Of a stretch of DNA of 52,284 bases, positions 8,213 through 14,705 are shown piece by piece. A model generated the notes under the pieces. The model saw only the letters and a list, made by a program, of their open reading frames with translations. It was not told where the DNA came from and searched no databases. Each line of letters opens with the position of its first letter. The stretch's first letter is position 1. A program made the position numbers and the translations under genes. The stretch is from Akkermansia sp. GTDB taxonomy: Bacteria; Verrucomicrobiota; Verrucomicrobiia; Verrucomicrobiales; Akkermansiaceae. The stretch covers positions 1 through 52,284 of the forward strand of contig JAFOZZ010000044.1 in assembly GCA_017390945.1 (NCBI GenBank), written 5' to 3'.

Positions 8213-9187
8213 TTAGTCGCGATTGCGTTTCTTGCCGCGGCGCTTGTTGCGCTTGGGCTCCCCTTTGTCGCTATCGTTATCGGCGGAGCGAGGGCGTCTG
8301 GCCTCGCGCTTCTCGCCATCTCGGTCTTTAGCTCGGCGACGCTTGCCTTCGCCTCGGTCGCGGTCTTTGGCTTTGGGGCGACCGGGTTTGGCTTTTTCGG
8401 CCACCGGTTTGGGGGCAGGGGGAGGCGGAGCTACTGCGGGCTCTTCCGGCTCAGGTGCCGGGTTGCCTACACGGAAACGCAGCACGTAGCTACCCTGCGC
8501 CAGGTTGGTGCCGCCGTCCGGGGTGGTCTCCTTAAAGCTGTAGCTCAGGTAGAGGAACTCGCCATTGGTACGGCGGGAGATGCTCAGGCTCTCAGTGAGG
8601 GCGGACATGGCATCCGTCTTGCTCAGCCTCCATGTCGTACCTTTGCGGGCACCGTAGATGTTGTTACGCCCGGTGCTCAACTCTTGAGCCGTGAGCTCTC
8701 CATTCGATGTGGTCCATGTGTTTTTCGCAGCGTTGTATACCAAGCCGTTGACCGCCAAGGGCGATACGGCGCGGGTGAAGGCATTGAAGCTCACGCCATG
8801 CAGCCCCCATTCGCCGTTACCTCGGTCGTAGGTACCTACCTGTACCGTCTGGATAGGTTCAACGGCTATCTTTTTCCACTCCTCGCAGTAGCGGGCATAG
8901 GCGGCTTCGTTCTCCCAAAGCTCGGGAGAGTAGGGAAGAAGCTCCGTGGCGTTGTAGGTGCTGAAAAATGCCTTCTTTTTATCTGCCGGCAGTTGTGCCA
9001 GCTTGGTAGAAAGCTGCTGCTGCATGTGCAGGAATTCCGGTGTAGGCTGAGGTTGGACGGACTCGCCGGTCAGGCGCATGCCATCGCCGGGAATATTCAT
9101 GAGCGCCGGTGGCACCTCGGCGCTCGTGGCCGTATACACTGCCACCGGGGCGCAAAGTAAGGTGATAAGTGAGAGTGAGGATTTCAT
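8213..9187 (-). CDS. Secreted protein with a Lys/Arg/Asp-rich tail, unknown function
   Basis: 324 residues from the ATG at 9187, chosen because it opens a clean signal peptide (about 1-23) and lies just below a good promoter; the frame itself reaches 9340. The mature part starts with a segment containing LSTKLAQLPADKKKAFFST. A central beta-rich region follows, with VGTYDRGNGEWGLHGVSF and SISRRTNGEFLYLSYSFKE, which I cannot assign. The last about 80 residues are low complexity: a Pro/Ala linker, then a tail dominated by Lys, Arg, Asp and Glu with repeated AKDRD. Such a tail could bind polyanions (LPS, peptidoglycan, nucleic acid), but that is inference. First gene of the operon with rsmD and waaA. 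Confidence 0.7.
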   Translation of the reverse strand: MKSSLSLITLLCAPVAVYTATSAEVPPALMNIPGDGMRLTGESVQPQPTPEFLHMQQQLSTKLAQLPADKKKAFFSTYNATELLPYSPELWENEAAYARYCEEWKKIAVEPIQTVQVGTYDRGNGEWGLHGVSFNAFTRAVSPLAVNGLVYNAAKNTWTTSNGELTAQELSTGRNNIYGARKGTTWRLSKTDAMSALTESLSISRRTNGEFLYLSYSFKETTPDGGTNLAQGSYVLRFRVGNPAPEPEEPAVAPPPPAPKPVAEKAKPGRPKAKDRDRGEGKRRRAKDRDGEKREARRPRSADNDSDKGEPKRNKRRGKKRNRD

Positions 9188-9200
9188 GTGCTGCTCGTCT

Positions 9201-9229
9201 AATCTATCATTTTTCATAAGTTTTGACAA
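9201..9229 (-). promoter_or_regulatory. Promoter of the 8213-5074 operon
   Basis: On the minus strand TTGTCA (9224-9229), 17 bases, TAGATT (9201-9206). Preceded by GC. Predicted leader about 7 bases. Confidence 0.6.
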
Positions 9230-9292
9230 GCAGGAATGTTGCGGAAATTGCCTGCGCGAACGCTTTTCCATGCGGAAAAAAATCTTCCATGC

Positions 9293-9321
9293 TTGCCAAC
9301 CGGGTAGGGCTGTGGTATATT
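9293..9321 (+). promoter_or_regulatory. Promoter of rppH
   Basis: TTGCCA (9293-9298), 17 bases, TATATT (9316-9321). GC precedes the -35 box. Predicted leader about 15 bases. Confidence 0.65.
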
Positions 9322-9342
9322 GGGCTCGACAATCAGACATTT

Positions 9343-9813
9343 ATGCCTCAGTCAACGGAACTTTATCGACCGAATGCCGCCATCATTTACCAGCGCAATG
9401 ATGGTACCGTGTTGGTGTGTGAGCGCGTGAAACCCGCCGGTGCCTGGCAGTTCCCCCAGGGGGGAATTAAGAAGGGTGAATCGCCGCTCAGTGCAGCTTG
9501 CCGCGAGGGTATGGAGGAGACGGGGTTCCGCCCCAATGAATATGAGGTGATAGCCGAGCACGGCCCGTACCGCTATGACTACCCGCCCAAGGAGCGTGAG
9601 CGCGTGCTGCGTAAGCGTGGTATTCCTTACGCCGGGCAGGAGCAGTATTACTTCCTGTGCCTCATGCATAGCGACGCCGCTGAGCCCTGGCTCGACAATA
9701 AGGAATTCCGCGATTATAAATGGGTGAAGCCGCAAGACTTTGATTTTGATAGCCTGCCTGATTTTAAGCGCGGGGTTTATGAGCAGGTGATGCGCGATTT
9801 CTTTGGCGTGTGA
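9343..9813 (+). CDS. rppH: RNA pyrophosphohydrolase (Nudix)
   Basis: Removes pyrophosphate from 5'-triphosphate RNA, which starts mRNA decay; RppH-type Nudix enzymes also act on diadenosine polyphosphates. 156 residues from the ATG at 9343, starting with the RppH-like YRPNAAIIYQRNDGTVLVCER. The complete Nudix box lies in QFPQGGIKKGES...REGMEETGF. C-terminal YYFLCLMHSD and FRDYKWVKP also fit RppH. Upstream in-frame codons to 9223 would precede the predicted transcript start. The stop overlaps the next start (TGATG). Confidence 0.88.
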   Translation: MPQSTELYRPNAAIIYQRNDGTVLVCERVKPAGAWQFPQGGIKKGESPLSAACREGMEETGFRPNEYEVIAEHGPYRYDYPPKERERVLRKRGIPYAGQEQYYFLCLMHSDAAEPWLDNKEFRDYKWVKPQDFDFDSLPDFKRGVYEQVMRDFFGV

Positions 9814-10475
9814 TGGAGCCGGTGGCGCATATCCGTTCGCCCTTTGCGGACAAGTTTGGCGTGCCGCGTCAGGGCAACCTGGCTCCGCATGTCATCAGCG
9901 AGATTGTGTTCACCCCCGCTTATCGCAATGCCGAGTGTGTGCGCGGCATCGAGTCCTTCAGCCACTTGTGGGTGATATGGGGCTTTCATTGCAATGAAGG
10001 CGCCGGCTGGCACCCCACGGTCAGGCCGCCGCGCCTGGGTGGCAACACACGCGTGGGTGTTTTTGCAACGCGGTCTCCCTTCCGCCCCAATGGCTTGGGA
10101 CTGTCCGTCGTGAAACTCGTATCTGTAGAGCCCGGGCCGGTGTTGCGTGTAAGCGGGGCTGATATGGTGGATGGCACGCCCATCTATGATATTAAGCCCT
10201 ATATTCCGTATGCCGATAGCCTACCGGATGCCACCGGCGGCTTTACCGAAACACCACGTGTGATGCTGGATGTGCAGCTGGAGTGTCCCGTGCCGCGGCA
10301 TGCACCCGCTGATTGGGAGCTTGCCATGCGTGAGGTACTGGCGCAGGACCCTCGTCCCGCTTACCAGCAGGATGCGCAGCGCGTGTATCATATTATCCTC
10401 AAACCCTTCGAGGTCAGCTTCCGTGTGCAGGACGGAGTGGCGCATGTGGTAGCTATTAAGCCTGAAGCGCGATGA
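9813..10475 (+). CDS. trmO: tRNA (m6t6A37) methyltransferase, TrmO/TsaA family
   Basis: The family adds N6-methyl to t6A37 of certain tRNAs with S-adenosylmethionine. 220 residues. Diagnostic segments are AHIRSPFADKFGVPRQG near the start, the ATRSPFRPNGLGLSVVKL motif and DGTPIYDIKPYIPYADS. I chose the ATG at 9813, which shares its A with the rppH stop; a GTG at 9810 is the alternative. The C-terminal quarter is the variable part of the family. Overlaps the following gene by 4 bases. Confidence 0.9.
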   Translation: MEPVAHIRSPFADKFGVPRQGNLAPHVISEIVFTPAYRNAECVRGIESFSHLWVIWGFHCNEGAGWHPTVRPPRLGGNTRVGVFATRSPFRPNGLGLSVVKLVSVEPGPVLRVSGADMVDGTPIYDIKPYIPYADSLPDATGGFTETPRVMLDVQLECPVPRHAPADWELAMREVLAQDPRPAYQQDAQRVYHIILKPFEVSFRVQDGVAHVVAIKPEAR

Positions 10476-11548
10476 AAGAACAATTGCAGGCCGCCATTGA
10501 CCTCAATGTGCAGGAGGGGTTGGAGCAGGGCTGTGCTGTTTCCGTGTGGCAGGATGGCCGCGAACTCGTCTCCCTGTGCGCGGGCGATACGGGCAGGGGC
10601 TCGGCGTGGGCGGCTGATACGCTGGTGCCTATTTTCTCCGCTACCAAGCCGGCTGCTGCCGCGTGTCTGTTGCAGGCGTTGTATGATTGCTGCCAAAGCC
10701 CTGAGCTGGAGGTGGGGACTCTGTGGCCGGAGTTTCCGCAGCCGCGCTTGACGGTGGGGCAGTTGCTGGCGCACCAGAGCGGGCTGGCCGCTTTGGCGGA
10801 ACCCGCTCCTTTGGAGGATTTGGAGGCTTGCCGCCGCGCCATTGAGCGCAGCTCCCCGCTGTGGGAGCCGCCGGCTCATGGCTACCATCCGCAGACATTC
10901 GGGCCGATGGTGGATATCCTGATGCTGGAGCTGACCGGCAAGCGTGTGTGCGACTTCTGGGAGGAGCGCGTGAGGCGCCCGCTGGAACTCGATTTTTACA
11001 TTGGCCACTTGCCGCAGGATTGTTGGGGGCGTGTGGCTCATCTGCGGGCTCCGCGTCTGCCCGGTGCAATGCCGCGCACCCCGTTTTACCGCGAATACTT
11101 CGACCCCACATCGCCCGTTTACCGCGCCTTCCATAGCATAACCGGCTTTGAATCCCCTCGTGAGATGAATACACCGGCTGCCTGGTGTTGTGGTTCCCCG
11201 GCCAAGGGCGGCGTGGCGTCTGCTCGCGGGCTGGCTCAGTTTTACCAAGCGCTCATGGGGCAGCTGCCCGGTAGCCCCTTTGCCCCTGATGTGCTGGAGT
11301 GGATGCGTACACCGCTCAGCTGCGGTACCGACCGTACGCTGCTGGAGCACACTTCCTTCAGCTGCGGTGCTATGTGCGAGCCACAGTGGTTGCTCGGCTC
11401 CGATGGACTAGGGCATGCCGGTGCCGGTGGTTCGCTGGGCTTGTGTCGCCCGGCCTCCGGCCTCTCCTTCGCTTACGTGATGCGTGGGATGGAGCTCGGC
11501 TATCTACCCGGCGCACGTGTGCAGCGCTTGTTAGCTTGTCTGAGCTGA
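10472..11548 (+). CDS. Beta-lactamase-fold serine hydrolase
   Basis: 358 residues of the class C beta-lactamase/esterase family (serine hydrolases acting on esters, peptides or cell-wall fragments). The nucleophile motif SATK is at residues 56-59. LTVGQLLAHQSGL, typical of the family, follows at about 93-105. At the place of the Y-x-N motif it has YHP (138-140), so it is more like esterase or peptidase members than true beta-lactamases. No signal peptide is visible, which argues for a cytoplasmic enzyme. Substrate unknown. ATGA overlap with trmO. Confidence 0.82.
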   Translation: MKEQLQAAIDLNVQEGLEQGCAVSVWQDGRELVSLCAGDTGRGSAWAADTLVPIFSATKPAAAACLLQALYDCCQSPELEVGTLWPEFPQPRLTVGQLLAHQSGLAALAEPAPLEDLEACRRAIERSSPLWEPPAHGYHPQTFGPMVDILMLELTGKRVCDFWEERVRRPLELDFYIGHLPQDCWGRVAHLRAPRLPGAMPRTPFYREYFDPTSPVYRAFHSITGFESPREMNTPAAWCCGSPAKGGVASARGLAQFYQALMGQLPGSPFAPDVLEWMRTPLSCGTDRTLLEHTSFSCGAMCEPQWLLGSDGLGHAGAGGSLGLCRPASGLSFAYVMRGMELGYLPGARVQRLLACLS

Positions 11549-11611
11549 GCGAGTGCCGCACGCCAGGTATCGACAAAGTTTTGAGTTAGACGGGCAAAAT
11601 ACCCTCTACGC

Positions 11612-11640
11612 TTGCACAGAGGGGCGAGAATTGATATAAT
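11612..11640 (+). promoter_or_regulatory. Promoter of the lipoprotein gene at 11667
   Basis: TTGCAC (11612-11617), 17 bases, perfect TATAAT (11635-11640). GC precedes the -35 box. Predicted leader about 20 bases. Confidence 0.7.
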
Positions 11641-11666
11641 GCCCCGTAACAGATACACGCTTAGTT

Positions 11667-12389
11667 ATGACCATGCCCGCATTCCGAAAAATCCTTTCCA
11701 CCACAACCCTCTGCCTTGCGGCGGTGGGGCTGAGTTCGTGCTATTCTACTCTGCACAAGTATGTCTGGAATCGCGCCAAGGTGGCAGAACAAGCCGCATG
11801 GTTTGGTGAAAATAATAATATTGCATTGTACGGCGATGGAGAAAATGTCTACGCCAAGGGTTACATAGGCTCTGCGCGTGGTTGTTTCAGCGGTTACCCT
11901 GTGAATAGTTGGGGCGCGATTCCCATCGGTGGGTGTGCTTCCCTCTGTCCCGATGAAACATCGGCCACCCCTGTTTTCTTTCAACTTGATAAGCAATATG
12001 CTGCCTATGTTCTGCAGCAGGAAGCACGAGAAGAAACTCGCGTTCCCATTGGCTCCTCCTTTAAAAGGACTCAGCCCACGGCAGTTCGCCCCCTCAAAAT
12101 CCGGGGGTACAAATCAGGGCTCCAAGTGTTTTCCGTAGATAATGCCTTCTCCACTCCCCCTATCACCACCGATGCCCACAAATACTATGCCTATCCCTTG
12201 GGTGTCGTCACTCTTGTTGCGGTAGATTCCCCCATTTCTATTGCTCTCAACGCCCCTGTTGTTTGTGTTTATATTGTAGCTCTTCCTTTCAGCGGTATTT
12301 CCTCCCTGTACCGAGCCTGCACCCAGAACACCCCGGAGCCACCAACTCAAAGCCCCCCTGAACATGAAGCCCCGCGTCCCGTTCCGTAA
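11667..12389 (+). CDS. Putative lipoprotein, unknown function
   Basis: 240 residues. A lipoprotein signal ends in VGLSSC (Cys25). The mature part is polar with two short hydrophobic stretches: near GGCASLCP, and a longer one at about 183-212 (SIALNAPVVCVYIVALPFSGI) that could be a membrane segment. The last 20 residues are Pro/Glu-rich. No family recognised. An ATG two codons in (11673) is an equally possible start. Its signal peptide is nearly identical at base level to that of the next gene, pointing to local duplication. Confidence 0.7.
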   Translation: MTMPAFRKILSTTTLCLAAVGLSSCYSTLHKYVWNRAKVAEQAAWFGENNNIALYGDGENVYAKGYIGSARGCFSGYPVNSWGAIPIGGCASLCPDETSATPVFFQLDKQYAAYVLQQEAREETRVPIGSSFKRTQPTAVRPLKIRGYKSGLQVFSVDNAFSTPPITTDAHKYYAYPLGVVTLVAVDSPISIALNAPVVCVYIVALPFSGISSLYRACTQNTPEPPTQSPPEHEAPRPVP

Positions 12390-12870
12390 AATCCCCGCCA
12401 CCACAGCCATCTGCCTTGCGGCGGTAGTGCTGAATAGCTGCATATCTTGCGACTGGTTGACCTCTCAGTGTCAACAGAAAGCATCGTATGCCTATTCCGC
12501 TTTTTCCGTACCGGAAGTAGCCGCTATAAGATTTGTGGACAAACAAGGCCGTGTTATCCTGGAACCTTCCATGAATCGCCCGAAGATTCAGAAATTGGCA
12601 GGCCATGTAAGAGATATGGCGCGCATGGCTTATTCTGTGGAATCTGCCGGAGGGATAATATGGGAGCCAAAGGAAGCGGATGTCGCCCTATATGTTGACC
12701 TTATGGATTCGAAAGGCGTCTCTTTCTGTCGTTTTGCGTTGAGGCGGGAATTAAGCACACTCGTGATTTTCTATTACATGCCCTTATGGCAGAAGGCAGG
12801 TCATGGCGTGCCTTTAGAAATTGGTTTGACCGAGAGCGAAGTCGCTCTATTACGCAAGTATTCAGAATAG
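12364..12870 (+). CDS. Putative lipoprotein, unknown function
   Basis: 168 residues, starting inside the last 26 bases of the preceding gene. The signal peptide ends VVLNSC (Cys26) and parallels the neighbour (FRKI...TT.CLAAV in both). The mature domain differs from the neighbour: about 140 residues of mixed strand and helix with SAGGIIWEPKEADVALYVDL. No known motif. Likely an outer-membrane or periplasmic lipoprotein translated by coupling to the upstream gene. Confidence 0.7.
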   Translation: MKPRVPFRKIPATTAICLAAVVLNSCISCDWLTSQCQQKASYAYSAFSVPEVAAIRFVDKQGRVILEPSMNRPKIQKLAGHVRDMARMAYSVESAGGIIWEPKEADVALYVDLMDSKGVSFCRFALRRELSTLVIFYYMPLWQKAGHGVPLEIGLTESEVALLRKYSE

Positions 12871-12958
12871 TCGCTTAGATATGTCTCCGTTCAATACAAT
12901 CTTGCCCATCGCAGCACTCCGCCTTGTGGCACCAGCTCACTTGTTAATGAAATAGCAT

Positions 12959-13471
12959 ATGAAAAGGGCATTGTGTTGCGAGTTACCTTTGGTAATCGCT
13001 CTGATCTTTCTGAACCCCGCTCGTGTGTGGGATTATCTCTTGCGTAGTTTTCCCTCAATGGGATACGAGTGTTTCTGCATCGGCACCTTTATTCTTCTAT
13101 GTGTGATTTTTCCGGCATTGATAGTGGCAGGCATCAAGCATCGCTGGTTCGGATGGCGCTATAGCTCTTATTTTCTGATTGCTTTCATGGCAAGTCTTAC
13201 GGTAAACTTCTGCCACAATTTCAATCATTATTTTTGTACTGCCGTTCTGCATGGGAACCTGACTACAGCAGAAATAATGCTGCACTGTGGAGCTGATATC
13301 AATGCCATCAACCCTGACGATGGTAAAACACCTCTGCAAGAAGTTCTTACATTACGTCTCATTCCTGAAGCGGCAGGCTCTTTCGACCCGCATCGACAGG
13401 AACTTGCTGACTGGTTGATTGCTCATGGGGCTACTCACGATTCATCTCCGGGATGCTCCTCAGAGTTGTGA
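12959..13471 (+). CDS. Membrane protein with C-terminal ankyrin-like repeats
   Basis: 170 residues. Three hydrophobic segments, at about 8-20, 38-60 and 68-84, fill the first half. The second half has ankyrin-type sequence: AVLHGNLTTAEIMLHCGADINAIN, GKTPLQEVL, then ADWLIAHGAT. Ankyrin repeats mediate protein contacts, so this looks like a membrane-tethered binding module. Which side the repeats face cannot be told. The intergenic 90 bases upstream show no clear promoter. Confidence 0.72.
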   Translation: MKRALCCELPLVIALIFLNPARVWDYLLRSFPSMGYECFCIGTFILLCVIFPALIVAGIKHRWFGWRYSSYFLIAFMASLTVNFCHNFNHYFCTAVLHGNLTTAEIMLHCGADINAINPDDGKTPLQEVLTLRLIPEAAGSFDPHRQELADWLIAHGATHDSSPGCSSEL

Positions 13472-13517
13472 GCTGCATGGCTGGTAAACAACGTCTCTTC
13501 TCAGTAAACTTCTTAGC

Positions 13518-13545
13518 TTGTAAAAATAGGGGATACGTGTATGAT
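13518..13545 (+). promoter_or_regulatory. Promoter of the membrane protein at 13567
   Basis: TTGTAA (13518-13523), 16 bases, TATGAT (13540-13545). GC precedes the -35 box. Confidence 0.5.
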
Positions 13546-13566
13546 TATCGTTAAACTTTTCTACGT

Positions 13567-14094
13567 ATGAATCGCTACGGTAAATGGTCTCGCAGTCTTT
13601 CTCTTGCTTCGGTGTTAGCTATGGGGTTCTATTGCCTGCTGGCGTGGTACTTGTTCTATCGCTACAACCGGTTATTTGATGCGGGATATACGTCATTAGA
13701 CGTGTCTATGTGTGGGGGCTGTATGCAGTATTTTATCTGGTTCGGTGCGGGGCTGGCCGGGTGTCTCTTTATTGGCTCGGCAGATGACGAATCTCGTGTA
13801 CATCGTGCTGGAGTATGGGGTGTGTTGCAATGCTTTACTGCTTGGGTGCTGGCCTATCCAGCTGCCTTTTTGGGGAAAATGAACGATGGTAGTGGGTTGA
13901 TGTTTATCTTTTTTGCTCCTCTGGCGACACTCCCATCATTTGCTGTGGCGCTTATTTTGGGGATGAGCCTGAATATCAGCAAAAGCCCAGAATCCTATTT
14001 CCGTCCTCGATTGTTCTGCTTTCTGGTAATTCTGGCCTTTATGGTAATCACTCTCTCTGCGTTCCTTAGTGCGGAAATCGTGGCCGCCGCATAG
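13567..14094 (+). CDS. Small integral membrane protein, unknown function
   Basis: 175 residues with four to five hydrophobic segments: about 12-31, 52-69, 81-101, 108-128 and 147-170. A Met/Cys/Gly-rich junction (SMCGGCMQYF) sits before the second. No conserved motif recognised. It ends 3 bases before the repeat element at 14098. Confidence 0.7.
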   Translation: MNRYGKWSRSLSLASVLAMGFYCLLAWYLFYRYNRLFDAGYTSLDVSMCGGCMQYFIWFGAGLAGCLFIGSADDESRVHRAGVWGVLQCFTAWVLAYPAAFLGKMNDGSGLMFIFFAPLATLPSFAVALILGMSLNISKSPESYFRPRLFCFLVILAFMVITLSAFLSAEIVAAA

Positions 14095-14097
14095 AGG

Positions 14098-14150
14098 TTT
14101 AAAGGCCAAAAAGCGACGGCTATTAGTGTAGCCACCGTCTCTGTCACCAC
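14098..14150. repeat. Short dispersed element, copy 1
   Basis: A 53-base stretch, TTTAAAGGC...AAAGCGAC-GCTA...GTGTA...TCACCA, matches 27249-27298 at most positions with small gaps. Both copies lie in convergent gene gaps. See also repeats B and C. Confidence 0.6.
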
Positions 14151-14154
14151 AGGC

Positions 14155-14600
14155 TGAGTTCGCCTTCGCTGCGCTTCGCCGGTTAAATTCATGCCGCAAG
14201 CTGCATGAGTGAAATTGCTCGCAAAGCGAGCAGTGAAATTAAGCTGGCGCTTAGTGAAATTGCCCCGCTTGCGCGGGGCAGTTTGGATGGACGAGATTGC
14301 GGCTGTTCGCCGCAGCGAGATTGTGCCTGAGCGGCACAACGAGATTCACGCTTACGCGTGAACGAGATAGCCCCGCTATTGCGGGGCTGTTGTTAATTCT
14401 AGGGGCGCATGGCGCCGCGGAATTCGAGAGTCCCGGAGGGACGACAGATAGTAGCCCCGGGTAGGCTAAAAACACAATTCGAGCCCGGGCGGCATCGCGA
14501 ATGCGATGCTGCGGAGGGCGCCAGATGGAGGCGAGGGCGTTAGCCCGGAGCCAAGCGGGGCTCTCAATGTTGGATGTTTAATTTTTAATGTTTAAAGGCA
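14155..14600. repeat. Repeat B: modular hairpin array, inverted relative of repeat A
   Basis: Non-coding. Three GTGAAATT boxes (14209, 14233, 14254) and four CGAGAT boxes (14292, 14316, 14340, 14363) are spaced 21-24 bases within each group. Almost every gap is a hairpin, for example GCCCCGC-n4-GCGGGGC. The later part (about 14390-14555) contains the same blocks as repeat A in the opposite orientation: the GTTGTTAAT start, a GGCGC hairpin, ACGACAGATAGTAGC, CTAAAAACACAATTCGAGCC and GGCATCGCGAATGCGATG. Relative to A, B has extra CGAGATT modules and lacks the nested palindrome of A at 236-272, so copies differ by whole modules. A short AT-rich tail (14568-14597) recurs at 506-532 and 27226-27256. 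The remaining bases to 14705 hold only a GTAACTTG-type short repeat. Confidence 0.8.
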
Positions 14601-14705
14601 GAAGAAGTTAGACGAGCCGCTGACCCGCAGCTCTTAAAAGAAGCCCTTTCTCTAGGTTACTTGTCTATCGAAACTTGTAACTTGTCTATCCCTCTCGCTG
14701 TCTTA

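Noticed and set aside
10472..11548. Calling this an antibiotic-resistance beta-lactamase
   Set aside because: The SxxK motif is present, but the Y-x-N triad is altered and no signal peptide is seen; esterase or peptidase relatives fit as well.
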